A DNA stretch of 64,000 nt from Sporomusaceae bacterium (GTDB taxonomy: Bacteria > Bacillota > Negativicutes > Acidaminococcales > JAJUGR01): assembly GCA_029265905.1 (NCBI GenBank), contig JAJUGR010000005.1, positions 66,553-130,552 of the forward strand. Direction: 5' to 3'. Position numbers and translations under genes: made by a program. Of the stretch, positions 54,075-63,998 are shown piece after piece (within the stretch, counting starts at the first letter, position 1; the number at the start of each line of letters is the position of its first letter). The notes below the pieces were generated by a model. It worked only from the letters and a program-made list of their open reading frames with translations. It ran no database searches and was not told the origin of the DNA.

Positions 54075-54101
54075 TGCCTGCTTGCTGGGGGCAGGCTTTT
54101 T
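54075..54101 (+). terminator. Terminator after the methyltransferase gene
   Basis: TGCCTGC pairs with GCAGGC across a nine-base loop and is followed by five T residues. It overlaps the start of the pheS promoter. Confidence 0.8.
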
Positions 54102-54111
54102 GTGCTATAAT
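54082..54111 (+). promoter_or_regulatory. Promoter for T-box pheST
   Basis: TTGCTG (54082-54087), 18 bases and a perfect TATAAT (54106-54111) with an extended TGC just before it (TGnTATAAT). Confidence 0.75.
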
Positions 54112-54117
54112 ACCCTC

Positions 54118-54398
54118 AAGTGCTGGTGGACGTTGCATGGCGCCACTAGCGCCTTATAACATAGCAATATGAGCGATGACGAAGAGAGTAGGCTGTTTGC
54201 GGCTGTTTAGGGAGAAGAACCTCGACTGAAAGTTCTTCCGGTGCGCGCAGTTGAAGTTCACTTCCGAGTTTTCTGGCTGAAGGGAGCAATCTTGCGTAGG
54301 CCGGGCGTTTTCCGCGTTAAGGAGTAGCGAGCAATAAGTAGGGTGGTACCGTGAAAGTCAGACTTTCGCCCCTTCAGGGGAGGCGAAGGTCTTTTTTT
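54118..54398 (+). ncRNA. T-box leader of pheST
   Basis: The leader has the T-box AAGTAGGGTGGTACCGTG (54336-54353) and a terminator hairpin (GACTTTCGCC 54361-54370; GGCGAAGGTC 54382-54391; seven T). The Phe codon TTC (54257-54259) stands in a plausible specifier loop. UGGU fits a tRNA with discriminator A, as tRNA-Phe has. Uncharged tRNA-Phe would turn pheST on. Confidence 0.92.
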
Positions 54399-54434
54399 AT
54401 TGATATTTTGCTTAAACGCGTTGGGAGGACGAAT

Positions 54435-55457
54435 ATGGAAAAGCAGTTGGCTGATTTACAACAGGCGGCATTGGCTGCCATAGCCGAGAGCAACGCGCTT
54501 TCGGGCTTGCAGGATTTGAAGGTGCAATACTTAGGGAAGAAGGGCGCTCTGACTGCCTTTTTGCGTGGCATGGGCGGGTTGGCCCCGGAAGAGAGGCCCC
54601 GCATCGGACAATTGGTCAATGATGTGCGGCAGGTTTTGGAACAAGCGATTGCAGAAAAAGAAGCCGGTTTGGCAAAGCAGGCTCTGGCGCACAAGCTGGC
54701 CTCGGAACGAATCGACATTACACTGCCGGGCCGCAAACCGGAGCTGGGACACCGCCATCCGATCACCCTGACCATGGATAGGATCAAACGGACTTTTATG
54801 CGTATGGGGTTTGAAATTGCCGAAGGGCCGGAGATCGAAAATGACTATTTCAATTTTGAGGTGCTGAATCTGCCCAAGGACCATCCGGCACGCGACATGC
54901 AGGACTCCTTTTATTTCTCGGATGAATTCCTGCTGCGGACGCACACGTCGCCGGTCCAGGCGCGGATGATGCAGTCGCAGCCGCCGAATACGCCGATTCG
55001 CATGATTGCGCCGGGCAAGGTGTACCGCCGTGATTACGATGCCACGCACTCGCCGATGTTCCATCAGGTCGAGGGACTGGTGGTCGACAAACAAATTAGT
55101 TTAGGCGATTTAAAAGGCACGCTGGAAGCTTTCTTGAAAGAAATCTTCGGGTCGTCCGTCCGCGTGCGGTTGCGTCCGAGCTTTTTCCCCTTTACCGAAC
55201 CGAGCGCTGAGGTCGATGTTTCTTGCGTTATCTGCGGCGGCGTCGGGTGCCGCGTCTGCAAACAGTCTGGCTGGCTGGAGATTCTTGGTTCTGGAATGGT
55301 CCATCCGCGCGTCTTGGAAATGAGCGGCTACGATCCCGAACTTGTCAGCGGCTTTGCTTTTGGCATGGGCGTGGAGCGGATTGCCATGCTGTACTACGGC
55401 ATCGACGATCTGCGGCTGTTTTTTGAAAATGACTTGCGGTTTATCCGCCAGTTCTAA
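54435..55457 (+). CDS. pheS: Phenylalanyl-tRNA synthetase, alpha chain
   Basis: The 340-residue alpha chain has an N-terminal coiled-coil arm (1-90) and the catalytic core with [11 protein letters not shown], motif 2 ([19 protein letters not shown]) and motif 3 ([14 protein letters not shown]). The start ATG 54435 follows GGGAGGA; the upstream open frame runs through the T-box terminator and is not coding. pheT follows 12 bases later; the two form an alpha2-beta2 enzyme. Confidence 0.98.
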   Translation: MEKQLADLQQAALAAIAESNALSGLQDLKVQYLGKKGALTAFLRGMGGLAPEERPRIGQLVNDVRQVLEQAIAEKEAGLAKQALAHKLASERIDITLPGRKPELGHRHPITLTMDRIKRTFMRMGFEIAEGPEIENDYFNFEVLNLPKDHPARDMQDSFYFSDEFLLRTHTSPVQARMMQSQPPNTPIRMIAPGKVYRRDYDATHSPMFHQVEGLVVDKQISLGDLKGTLEAFLKEIFGSSVRVRLRPSFFPFTEPSAEVDVSCVICGGVGCRVCKQSGWLEILGSGMVHPRVLEMSGYDPELVSGFAFGMGVERIAMLYYGIDDLRLFFENDLRFIRQF

Positions 55458-55469
55458 GGAGGAGAAAAG

Positions 55470-57905
55470 ATGCGTGCTTCATTGAAATGGTTGAAGGATT
55501 ATGTTGATATTACTGATGAACCGGCGGTGCTGGCGGAAAAATTGACGCGGGCCGGCGTGCCGGTCGAATGGATAGAAGAACTAGGGACGGAGATTGACAA
55601 GGTCGTTACGGGGCGTGTTGTTGCGATGCAGCGCCACCCGGAGGCTGACCGCCTGTGGATCTGCACAATTGAAGTTGGGGCCGCTGATCCGCTGGTGATT
55701 GTCACCGGCGCGCAAAACGTCAGTGAGGGTGATGTCGTTCCGGTAGCGACAGTCGGAGCCAGCTTGCCGGGGGGCAAGAAGATTGGACAAGCAAAGCTGC
55801 GCGGCGTTGAATCGTTCGGCATGCTTTGCTCGGCAACGGAGCTGGCGATTGACAGCAAATTATTGCAACCCGAGCAGCGCGAAGGAATCCTGCTGCTGCC
55901 GCGCGATACCGAGATCGGCGTTGATGTGCGGACGGTTCTTGGACTTGATGATACTGTCTTTGAATTCGAGCTGACCGCCAATCGTCCCGACTGCTTCAGC
56001 ATGATCGGCCTGGCGCGGGAAATTGCCGCGCTGACAGGCGCGCAGCTGAAAAAACCGATGCTCAATGTGCCGGAAACGGCGGCGGGTGATACCAAGGCGG
56101 AAATCAGTATTGCGATTAGAGACGGCCAGCTCTGCCCGCGTTTTGCCGCCCGCCTGTTGAAGAATGTCCGGATCGCGCCTTCGCCGCAATGGATGCAGCG
56201 TTATTTGAACGCCTGCGGCATTCGCGCGATCAACAACGTTGTCGACGTAACGAATTTTGTGATGCTGGAAATGGGGCAGCCCATGCATGCCTATGATTAT
56301 GACTTGATTGAGGGCAAGCAAATCATCGTGCGGCCGGCCGCCAAAGGCGAAGTCTTGACGACGCTTGATGACGTTAAACGCAACTTGCACGACGATATGA
56401 TTGTTATTGCCGATGCGTCGCAAGCGATCGGCCTGGGCGGGGTTATGGGCGGTTTGGCGACCGAGGTGACAGGCGAAACGAAAACGGTCCTGCTGGAGGC
56501 GGCTGCTTTCCGGGGCGTGAATGTGCGGCGGACCAGCCGCGAACTTGGTTTGCGCAGCGAGGCGTCGGGACGCTTTGAACGCGGCGTTGACCGCACGGCC
56601 ATCCTGCAGGCGCTTGACCGCGCGGCAGGTTTGCTGGCGGCGATGGGGGCGGCGGAGGTTTGCCCGGGCATTGCGGACGAGTACCTGGACGTCAGTTTGC
56701 CAAAGCAGATCAGGACCAGCGTTGCGGCCATTAACCGCCGCCTAGGCACGGCCCTGAACGGCGCGCAGATGGCCGGCATTTTAACTCCGTTGGGATTCCA
56801 CGTTGACTTGGCAAATGAGCACCTGGTGATCACTACGCCTTCTTGGCGGAGCGATGTAACCGGAACGGCCGATATTAGCGAAGAGGTAGCGCGTTGCTAT
56901 GGCTTTGACAATATCCCGGCGACTATGCCTGTTGGGCCGATCAAGGAGGGCGGGCAAAGCGAAGAGGCGGATTTGATTGATAAACTGCGGGACCAATTAA
57001 CGGCCTGCGGCCTTGATGAAACGATTTCATACAGCTTCATTCACGCTTCCTTGTTTGATAAGCTTGGCTTGGCGCCGGACGACGCTCGACGGGCGGCGAT
57101 TCCTGTCTTAAACCCGATCACCGATGAATTTGAGCTGATGAGAACAACGTTGGCCGGGAGCGTGCTGCAGACGGTCGCGTATAATGCAAGCCGCCGCAAC
57201 GAAAACATCCGCGTTTTCGAGATTGGCAAGACTTACTTCGCGGAGGCTTTGCCGTTGAAGGCCCTGCCGGTAGAAACGAATCAACTTTGCATTGCTATGA
57301 CCGGCGCCCGCTATGACGGAGCCTGGAACCGGGAGCGGGATGAAGTTGACTTTTATGACCTGAAGGGAATTTTGGAAAGCCTGCTGGCCGCACTGGGGAT
57401 GCCTTCGGCAACGTTTTCGGCCACGACGTCTGTTAACTATCTTCACCCAGGCAAGAGTGCGCTCGTCCAAGTTGATGGCCGGCCGCTCGGCGTGATGGGG
57501 GAAATTCATCCTAGCGTCGCCAATGCTTTTGACCTGGAGAAAAAGGTGTATCTGGCGGAAATCGACCTCGGCGTGCTGCTTGACGGCTGGGTGCACAGGC
57601 GTCAATACAAAGCTTTGCCCAAGTATCCGGGCAGCCTGCGGGACTTGGCTTTTCTGGCAAGCGCTGATATCACTGCGCAAGAAATCGAGGCGGTCGTACG
57701 AACGGCAGCCGGTCCGCTGCTGCGCAGCGTCAGCTTATTTGACGTGTACGAAGGCAAGCAGGTGCCGGAAGGAAAGCGCAGCATGGCTTTTTCCCTCCAG
57801 TTCCAGGCTGATGACCGTACGTTGAAGGATGAAGAAGTGGATTCGAGCATTGCGCAGATCATCAGCGCGCTGCAGGCTTCCTTGAAAATTTCGCTTCGTT
57901 CATAA
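55470..57905 (+). CDS. pheT: Phenylalanyl-tRNA synthetase, beta chain
   Basis: The 811-residue beta chain has an N-terminal EMAP-type tRNA-binding domain (about 40-150, with VVAMQRHPEADRLWIC), the B3/B4 editing domain, the B5 domain, a non-catalytic synthetase core and a C-terminal FDX-ACB anticodon domain (YPGSLRDLAFL). An AAGGAGG site precedes ATG 55470. Length is the usual full size. Confidence 0.98.
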   Translation: MRASLKWLKDYVDITDEPAVLAEKLTRAGVPVEWIEELGTEIDKVVTGRVVAMQRHPEADRLWICTIEVGAADPLVIVTGAQNVSEGDVVPVATVGASLPGGKKIGQAKLRGVESFGMLCSATELAIDSKLLQPEQREGILLLPRDTEIGVDVRTVLGLDDTVFEFELTANRPDCFSMIGLAREIAALTGAQLKKPMLNVPETAAGDTKAEISIAIRDGQLCPRFAARLLKNVRIAPSPQWMQRYLNACGIRAINNVVDVTNFVMLEMGQPMHAYDYDLIEGKQIIVRPAAKGEVLTTLDDVKRNLHDDMIVIADASQAIGLGGVMGGLATEVTGETKTVLLEAAAFRGVNVRRTSRELGLRSEASGRFERGVDRTAILQALDRAAGLLAAMGAAEVCPGIADEYLDVSLPKQIRTSVAAINRRLGTALNGAQMAGILTPLGFHVDLANEHLVITTPSWRSDVTGTADISEEVARCYGFDNIPATMPVGPIKEGGQSEEADLIDKLRDQLTACGLDETISYSFIHASLFDKLGLAPDDARRAAIPVLNPITDEFELMRTTLAGSVLQTVAYNASRRNENIRVFEIGKTYFAEALPLKALPVETNQLCIAMTGARYDGAWNRERDEVDFYDLKGILESLLAALGMPSATFSATTSVNYLHPGKSALVQVDGRPLGVMGEIHPSVANAFDLEKKVYLAEIDLGVLLDGWVHRRQYKALPKYPGSLRDLAFLASADITAQEIEAVVRTAAGPLLRSVSLFDVYEGKQVPEGKRSMAFSLQFQADDRTLKDEEVDSSIAQIISALQASLKISLRS

Positions 57906-57910
57906 GCTTT

Positions 57911-57938
57911 GCAAAGAGGGCGGGAACGCCCTCTTTGT
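57911..57938 (+). terminator. Terminator after pheT
   Basis: CAAAGAGGGCG and CGCCCTCTTTG form an 11-bp stem around GGAA; the T tract is weak (TCTTGT). Confidence 0.75.
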
Positions 57939-57965
57939 CTTGTAGTGGAAAAAACTCCCCGCACC

Positions 57966-57974
57966 TGATAGAAT
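57966..57974 (+). promoter_or_regulatory. Extended -10 promoter for zapA
   Basis: TGATAGAAT is an extended -10 (TGnTAGAAT). The -35 is poor (TGGAAA at 57946-57951). Confidence 0.5.
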
Positions 57975-58011
57975 AGTTTACAGGAATGTATGTAATCGGG
58001 GGTTGAGGCGA

Positions 58012-58278
58012 TTGTCGGAAGAAATTCGTCGGGTTACAGTTTCGGTTGGACAGGAAAAGTATGTGTTGAAAACGGATATGAGTGATGAGCGATTAGCACG
58101 CCTGACCGGCATGGTGAATCAGCGGCTAGAGCGCGTTTCAGCCGGCAAGGTGCGCCTCCCCGCCTCGCGGGCGGCGGTGCTGGTGGCGCTGCAACTAGCT
58201 GACGATTATATGAAACTCGAGGAAGATCATCAGCTCTTACTGCAACTGGTAGCTGAAACGCGCGACACGGCCCGCTAG
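58012..58278 (+). CDS. zapA: Cell division protein ZapA
   Basis: ZapA bundles FtsZ at the division ring. The product of about 88 residues starts with the beta strand RRVTVSVGQEKYVLKTDMSDE and ends in a long helix (ALQLADDYMKLEEDHQLLL) typical of ZapA dimers. Starts TTG 58003 and TTG 58012 are both in frame. I prefer 58012 because GGGGG (57998-58002) is then at workable spacing. Position between pheT and mutS2 is the conserved Firmicute place of zapA. Confidence 0.87.
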   Translation: MSEEIRRVTVSVGQEKYVLKTDMSDERLARLTGMVNQRLERVSAGKVRLPASRAAVLVALQLADDYMKLEEDHQLLLQLVAETRDTAR

Positions 58279-58287
58279 GGCCGTGTC
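58264..58287 (+). terminator. Hairpin over the zapA stop codon
   Basis: A perfect 10-bp stem GACACGGCCC / GGGCCGTGTC with a GCTA loop; the zapA stop lies in it. It is followed by TTATCTTC, a weak T tract. It may be a partial terminator. Confidence 0.55.
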
Positions 58288-58327
58288 TTATCTTCATGGT
58301 CCATTGATTTAAAAAGGGGAAGAAGAA

Positions 58328-60832
58328 ATGCTGCAACGAAAAATAGAATTGCTGGCGCCGGCCGGCGAATGGGACGCTTTTATCGCGGCGGTGAGGGCGG
58401 GCGCCGATGCCGTTTATCTGGCCGGACACCGGTTTGGCGCCAGGCAGAATGCCAATAACTTTGACTACGAGGAAATGAAGGCAGCCGTGCGGTATGCGCA
58501 TTTATTTCGCGTCAGGATTTATGTCACAGTTAACACGCTGGTGGATGATACCGAGTTTGATGCGCTGCACAGCTATTTGGCTGAATTGCAGGAGGCAGGG
58601 GCGGATGCAATTATTGTCCAGGACATGGGGGTTCTCCGCTTTGTCCGTCAGCACTTTCCTAACCTCGCTGTCCATGCCAGCACGCAGATGTGCATTGCCA
58701 GCGCTGAGGCTGTACGCTTGTTGGCTGACGAATATGGCGTGGAACGCGTTGTGCTGGCGCGAGAGTGCACCTTGGAGGAGATTCGGGAAATTGCTGCCAC
58801 TGGCGTCGATATTGAAGTGTTCGGCCACGGGGCGTTGTGCATTTCCTATTCCGGACAGTGTCTGATGAGCAGCATGATCGGCGGCCGCAGCGGAAATCGC
58901 GGTTGCTGCGCGCAACCTTGCCGCCTGCCGTATGCGTTGGTGGACAATAAAGGCGGGAATTTGCTGGAGGGCGCAAACGCCGGGCAATATCTGCTCAGCC
59001 CGCGCGACTTAAAAACCATTGAGCTGCTGCCGGAGCTGCAAAAAGCAGGTGTGGCCTCGTTGAAAATTGAGGGGCGCATGAAGCGCCCTGAATACGTCGC
59101 TACGGTAGTTGATGTTTACCGCCGGGCGCTCGACCGATTGGCGGCGGGTGGCGAGTACTACGTGCCGGAAGCAGATTTGGACAGCTTGCGTCAAATCTTT
59201 AATCGCGATTTTACGACTGCCTATTTGCCGGGCATAAAACCTGGCCGGGAAATGATGAGTGACCGCCGCCCTAATAACCGTGGCCGCTTGATTGGCCGGG
59301 TTGCGGCTGTCAACCAAGCCGCCCGCCAAGTGGTGATTCGCCTTGACGCGGAGCTGGCGGAGGGAGACGGTATTGAATTTTGGGTAAAGGTCGGCGGTCG
59401 AACAGGGATTGTGGCCAACAACCTGTCTGTCGGCGGCAAAACGGTGGATATCGCTTACCCCGGACAGGAAGTCAGCTTTTTTGCCAACGATTTGGCGGGC
59501 GTCCGGGTTCACGACCGGGTTTTCTGCACGCTTGATAAGCGCTTAATGGATAAGGCACGCAGTTTTTTTGCCGAAGAGAGCGGGGACTGGCGCATACCGG
59601 TTACAGCGCAGGTTGTCGGCAGGCTAGGGGAACCGCTCAGCATTTTGTTTTGCGATGATGAGGGGAATACTGGTTTTGCCAAAACCAACTTTGTTGCCGA
59701 GCCGGCGCGCTCGCAGCCGCTTTCTCTGGCGCGGGTGCGGCAACAGCTTGAACGGCTGGGACAGACCTTATTTCGCTTGACCGAGGCCGATATTCAACTA
59801 GAAGACGGAATCATGGTTCCCGTCAGCGAAATTAATGAAGCGCGCCGGTTGGCCATGCAGATGCTGGAAGAGACCAGACTGCAGGCTTTTGCTGGCGGCA
59901 AGCGGCAGCAAAAGCCGATGTCAATCAGAGACATCGGCTTGCCCAAGGCGCCGCTGGGTGCAAAAATCGCGCGGCGCGGCAGTTTGCAGGTGCAGATCGA
60001 CACGCTTGAGAAAGCGGAAATTGCCTGCCGCCACGGCGCAGACAGCTTGCTGTTTGGCGGCGACCATTTTTCGCGGCAGCCTGTCACTGTGGAGTCCTTA
60101 GCAGCCGTAGCTGAGCTGGCGAGGCGTTGGAAAATACCCGTGCACCTGGCGACGCCCCGGATGATTATGCAGGAGATGGAAGAATCGGTCGCTCGGGAGA
60201 TGGCGGCGGCCGGCCAGCATGGCTTCGCGGGTGTCTATTTGTCGGGCGTAACCGCGTTGGCGCTGGCGAGGAATCATTCGGAGCTGCCGTTGTCCGCCGA
60301 TTGGATGTTTAACACTTTTAATTCACACGCAATTGCTTTGTTGTCGGAAGAGGGCGTGAGGAGTGTGTGCCTGTCGCCGGAACTGACACTGGAGCAAATT
60401 GGCGCTCTGTCTAAAAGAACGGTTTTGCCAATGGAATGCCTTGTCCACGGCCGCTTGCCACTGATGATTTCCGCATATTGCGTGGCCGGCAGCTTTGTTG
60501 GCGAACTGGATAAAGGAAACTGCCGGCAGGCTTGCCAAACGCCGATGTTTTTGCAAGATCGCAAGGATGAGCGTTTCCCGCTGATGACCGACCAGTACTG
60601 CCGCATGCATGTTCTAAATGGCAAAACCTTGTCGCTGACGGGCAATATCGCCCGCATTTTAGATAGCGGGGTTTCTGTAGTTAGAATTGATGGCCGCGCG
60701 TTGGCGGCAGCGGAGCTAGCCACCAGCGTTACCGCTTATCGCCAGGAACTGCTGGGGGGAATGCCGGATTTAGATCGCGCGGGCAGCACGAGAGGACATT
60801 TTTTCCGCGGTGTATTGAATCGGCCTGAATAA
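58328..60832 (+). CDS. U32 peptidase-family protein (RlhA/TrhP type)
   Basis: The 834-residue protein has an N-terminal U32 TIM-barrel domain (ELLAPAGEWDAFIAAVRAGADAV), the conserved EVFGHGALCISYSGQC block and a Cys cluster (GCCAQPC) that may hold an iron-sulfur cluster, then a DUF3656-type middle and a second U32-like part with another Cys motif (NCRQACQTPMF). Relatives hydroxylate 23S rRNA C2501 (RlhA) or tRNA U34 (TrhP) using prephenate. True peptidase activity is doubtful. It precedes mutS2 by 14 bases. Confidence 0.92.
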   Translation: MLQRKIELLAPAGEWDAFIAAVRAGADAVYLAGHRFGARQNANNFDYEEMKAAVRYAHLFRVRIYVTVNTLVDDTEFDALHSYLAELQEAGADAIIVQDMGVLRFVRQHFPNLAVHASTQMCIASAEAVRLLADEYGVERVVLARECTLEEIREIAATGVDIEVFGHGALCISYSGQCLMSSMIGGRSGNRGCCAQPCRLPYALVDNKGGNLLEGANAGQYLLSPRDLKTIELLPELQKAGVASLKIEGRMKRPEYVATVVDVYRRALDRLAAGGEYYVPEADLDSLRQIFNRDFTTAYLPGIKPGREMMSDRRPNNRGRLIGRVAAVNQAARQVVIRLDAELAEGDGIEFWVKVGGRTGIVANNLSVGGKTVDIAYPGQEVSFFANDLAGVRVHDRVFCTLDKRLMDKARSFFAEESGDWRIPVTAQVVGRLGEPLSILFCDDEGNTGFAKTNFVAEPARSQPLSLARVRQQLERLGQTLFRLTEADIQLEDGIMVPVSEINEARRLAMQMLEETRLQAFAGGKRQQKPMSIRDIGLPKAPLGAKIARRGSLQVQIDTLEKAEIACRHGADSLLFGGDHFSRQPVTVESLAAVAELARRWKIPVHLATPRMIMQEMEESVAREMAAAGQHGFAGVYLSGVTALALARNHSELPLSADWMFNTFNSHAIALLSEEGVRSVCLSPELTLEQIGALSKRTVLPMECLVHGRLPLMISAYCVAGSFVGELDKGNCRQACQTPMFLQDRKDERFPLMTDQYCRMHVLNGKTLSLTGNIARILDSGVSVVRIDGRALAAAELATSVTAYRQELLGGMPDLDRAGSTRGHFFRGVLNRPE

Positions 60833-60846
60833 CACAGGAGGATAGC

Positions 60847-63225
60847 ATGCAGCTTAATACGCTCAACACGGTTGAATTTCAAACTGTTTTGTCACACTTG
60901 GGGCAAAAGACGCAAACGAAACTGGGACAGGAAATGGCGCAGGCGCTGCTGCCCAGCCCAAATGAAAAAACAGTGCGCACTTGGCTGGCTGAAACGCGCC
61001 AGGCGGTGGCGCTGCTTGAACGCCAGGCGGCGCCGCCGCTCGGCGGATTGCCCGATGTGCGGGCGACAGTGCGACGCTCGACGCTCGACGCCGTTTTGTC
61101 GGGCGAAGAAATCGTCCAGGTTCGAATGGCGCTGCGGCTAATCGACTGCCTGGAAGCATTTTTGCGGCACCATCACGAGGCGGCGCCGCTGCTAGCGTCG
61201 CGGCTTGAGGGGATAACCTCCTTTCACCGCTTGGAAGCGGAGTTAGCCAAGGCGTTTGATGAAGAGGGGGCGCTGCTGGATACGGCTTCGTCGGAACTGG
61301 CATCAAGCCGCCGGGATATCCGCAGCTGCCAGCATCGGATAAAGGAAAAGCTAGAGGCCATGGTGCGGTCTGCGGACGTGCAAAAATTCCTGCAGGATCC
61401 GATCGTCACCATGCGCCGCGACCGATATGTCCTGCCGGTTAAATCGGAGTATCGCAACCAGGTGCCAGGCTTAATCCATGACCAGTCAGGCAGCGGGGCA
61501 ACCATTTTTGTTGAGCCGATGGCGGTTGTTGAATTGAATAATGATTTGCGTCAAGCGGAAGCGAAAGAAAAGCTGGAAGTTGAGCGCTTGCTTCGGCATT
61601 TTTCCGGTAAAATTGCGCAGGTTGCGGGGCCGTTGACCACCTCCTTGCACAAGGCGGCAGAAATTGACCTCATTTTTGCCAAAGCGCGGCTCGCATGGGC
61701 GTATAAAGCGGCCGAGCCAATTGTCAGTGAGCGCGGGCTGCTTAAAATTTGCGAAGGTCGGCATCCCAGCATCGATCCGGCCCTTGTCATTCCTGTTTCC
61801 ATTGAAATCGGCAGCGGGTATCGGACGCTTGTCATTTCCGGCCCCAATACGGGCGGCAAGACGGTAGCTTTGAAAATGACAGGACTATTTGCCGTTATGA
61901 TGCAATGCGGGCTGTTTTTGCCGGCGCGGAGCGAAACGGAGCTGCCTGTTTTTCAAAATATTTTTGCCGACATTGGCGACGAACAGAGCATCGAGCAGAG
62001 CTTGAGCACTTTTTCGGCGCACATGACGCACCTCGTCGCCATTATGCAAGCTGTCAGCGCAAACGACCTGGTGCTGATCGATGAAATATGCGCCGGCACG
62101 GATCCGAACGAGGGCGCGGCCCTCGCGATGGGGATCCTTGATTTTTTGCGGAGCAAGGGCGCCTTTACTATCATTACTACCCACTACAGCGATATTAAGA
62201 CCTTCGCCTATCGCGAAGAAGGCATGGAAAACGCCAGCGTCGAATTTGACGTTCAGTCGTTGCGGCCGACTTACCGGCTCTTGATCGGCGTTCCGGGCGG
62301 GAGCAATGCGCTGCATATCGCCCGGCGGCTCGGCTTGCCGGACGCGGTGCTGAACCGTTCCAGCTCATTTTTGACAGAGGGGCAACGCCAATTGTCCGAG
62401 CTGATGCTGGGGTTGGAAGCCGAGCGCCAGAAAGCGCAGGCGGCAAACCGGGCGCTGGCGGAAGAAAAACAGCGTCTGGAAAAGCAACGCTTTGATCTGG
62501 AAAAAGAAAACGAAAAACGCCGCCAACAGGTCGAGGTGTGGCGGAAAAAGGCGCGCGAGGAAGCCTGGACCGTGGTGCGCAATGCGCGGCAGGAAGTGGC
62601 GCAACTGCAAGAGCAAATGAAGGAGCTGCAGCTGCAGGAAAGCGAGCGCGAGCGCGCCCGGAAGCTGCAGGCGATTAAAAGTCAGGCCCAGGCCTTGGGC
62701 GATTTCATTCCCGCTGAAGATGATGGCGGCATCGCCTTGCAGGCGATGCCGGAGGCCATGGTTAAACCGGGTGCAATCGTGTATTTGCAAAAACTTCGCC
62801 AAAACGGCGAAGTGGTGGGGCGGAGCGGCAATGCGGTTACCGTTCAAATCGGCATGATTAAAACAACGGTTGATGTGGGCGAGTGCTATCGTTCAACAAA
62901 GAGTGCGCCTCTTCAGCATCAGGAACCGCGCAAAAGTGCAAAGCGGGCGGCAAGCGCCATGGGCTGGCAGAAACAGCAAGAATTGTCGCTCGAGCTTGAT
63001 ATTCGTGGGCTGACGGTGCAGGAGGCGGAAGATAAACTGGCGAAGTTTCTAGACGACGCGGTGCTGGGCGGGCTTGAACAAGTGCGCATTATCCACGGCA
63101 AAGGAACCGGTGCCTTGCGCAAAGGGGTCCTGGCGTATTTAAGCCAACATCCGCAGGTTAAACATGTCGACATGGCTGGTTGGCAGGAGGGTGGCAGCGG
63201 CGCCACCAACGTATTGCTGAAATAG
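60847..63225 (+). CDS. mutS2: MutS2 (RqcU) ATPase with Smr domain
   Basis: The 792-residue protein lacks the MutS mismatch-recognition domains and starts with the lever/clamp region. The ATPase has Walker A GPNTGGKTVALK, a signature DEQSIEQSLSTFSAHM and Walker B LVLIDEICAGTDP. A coiled coil (about 520-620) and the C-terminal Smr domain (LDIRGLTVQEAEDKL; HGKGTG) complete it. Family members suppress recombination or split collided ribosomes (RqcU). An AGGAGG site precedes the ATG. Confidence 0.97.
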   Translation: MQLNTLNTVEFQTVLSHLGQKTQTKLGQEMAQALLPSPNEKTVRTWLAETRQAVALLERQAAPPLGGLPDVRATVRRSTLDAVLSGEEIVQVRMALRLIDCLEAFLRHHHEAAPLLASRLEGITSFHRLEAELAKAFDEEGALLDTASSELASSRRDIRSCQHRIKEKLEAMVRSADVQKFLQDPIVTMRRDRYVLPVKSEYRNQVPGLIHDQSGSGATIFVEPMAVVELNNDLRQAEAKEKLEVERLLRHFSGKIAQVAGPLTTSLHKAAEIDLIFAKARLAWAYKAAEPIVSERGLLKICEGRHPSIDPALVIPVSIEIGSGYRTLVISGPNTGGKTVALKMTGLFAVMMQCGLFLPARSETELPVFQNIFADIGDEQSIEQSLSTFSAHMTHLVAIMQAVSANDLVLIDEICAGTDPNEGAALAMGILDFLRSKGAFTIITTHYSDIKTFAYREEGMENASVEFDVQSLRPTYRLLIGVPGGSNALHIARRLGLPDAVLNRSSSFLTEGQRQLSELMLGLEAERQKAQAANRALAEEKQRLEKQRFDLEKENEKRRQQVEVWRKKAREEAWTVVRNARQEVAQLQEQMKELQLQESERERARKLQAIKSQAQALGDFIPAEDDGGIALQAMPEAMVKPGAIVYLQKLRQNGEVVGRSGNAVTVQIGMIKTTVDVGECYRSTKSAPLQHQEPRKSAKRAASAMGWQKQQELSLELDIRGLTVQEAEDKLAKFLDDAVLGGLEQVRIIHGKGTGALRKGVLAYLSQHPQVKHVDMAGWQEGGSGATNVLLK

Positions 63226-63233
63226 CGACAGCG

Positions 63234-63271
63234 AATAAAAAAACCTGTGCTTTCGCACAGGTTTTTTTATT
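63234..63271. terminator. Bidirectional terminator between mutS2 and the PBP gene
   Basis: Perfect 17-base arms (63234-63250 and 63255-63271) enclose a TTTC loop, with AACCTGTGC at the core and A/T-rich ends, giving seven T on each strand. It serves convergent genes. Confidence 0.93.
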
Positions 63272-63998
63272 AGGTTTTAGGCGGAGTCGGCGGCACCGGG
63301 ACGGTCGGTTTCGTATCCTGCTTGCCGTCATCCGGTTTAGCGCCGGGCTGCTTCGGCGGAACCGGCGGCTTGCCAGGCGTCGCTGGCGTTGTTTTGCCTG
63401 GCGGCGCAGCCCCTTCCTTCTTGGGCTCTTCCTTAATAGCCGGCTCTGACGGAATGTACACGCCGCTGGGGCGGATAAAATCATGCACCGGTATGCCTTT
63501 GTGCGCCTCGGACATGAATTTTCGCCAGATGACGGCTGGGGTAGTGCCGCCTGTCATGCCGTCGAGATCGCTGGCAATGTCATTGCCGACCCAAACGGCG
63601 GCCGATATATCGGGCGTAAAACCGACGAACCAGGCATCCTTATATTCGCTAGTTGTGCCCGTTTTGCCGGCGGCAGGGCGCCCGAAGTATGCAGCCGTTC
63701 CTGTGCCGCGCGTCAAGACATCCTGCATCATGTCAACCAATACGTAAGCACTTTTGGGATTAACTGCCGCTTTTTGCTTCGGCGAGCTGTTGTAGATGGT
63801 TTTGCCGGAACGGTCGACGATTTTGGTTACGGCGATGGGCTCCACATGGACGCCTTGATTAGCTAACACGCCGTAAGCGCTGGCCATTTCCAGTGGCGTG
63901 ACGCCGCGCGTCAGGCCGCCTAACGCCATGGCAAGATTGCGGTCATTGACCGATCCGTTTAGCGCCAGGGTGGTCAAGCCCATTTGCTGCGCATAGTA
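63270..63998 (-). CDS. Class A penicillin-binding protein (PBP1A type), 3' part
   Basis: This is the C-terminal end of a bifunctional peptidoglycan synthase; the frame runs open through the window edge. The visible part has YYAQQMGLTTL, the ALGGLTRGVTPLEMASAY segment and the transpeptidase KTGT motif (GKTGTTSEYKDAWFVG), then VWVGND. The tail is a long, Pro/Lys/Thr-rich low-complexity region. The SxxK and glycosyltransferase domains lie outside. It converges on mutS2 with a shared terminator. Confidence 0.93.
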   Translation of the reverse strand, partial: YYAQQMGLTTLALNGSVNDRNLAMALGGLTRGVTPLEMASAYGVLANQGVHVEPIAVTKIVDRSGKTIYNSSPKQKAAVNPKSAYVLVDMMQDVLTRGTGTAAYFGRPAAGKTGTTSEYKDAWFVGFTPDISAAVWVGNDIASDLDGMTGGTTPAVIWRKFMSEAHKGIPVHDFIRPSGVYIPSEPAIKEEPKKEGAAPPGKTTPATPGKPPVPPKQPGAKPDDGKQDTKPTVPVPPTPPKT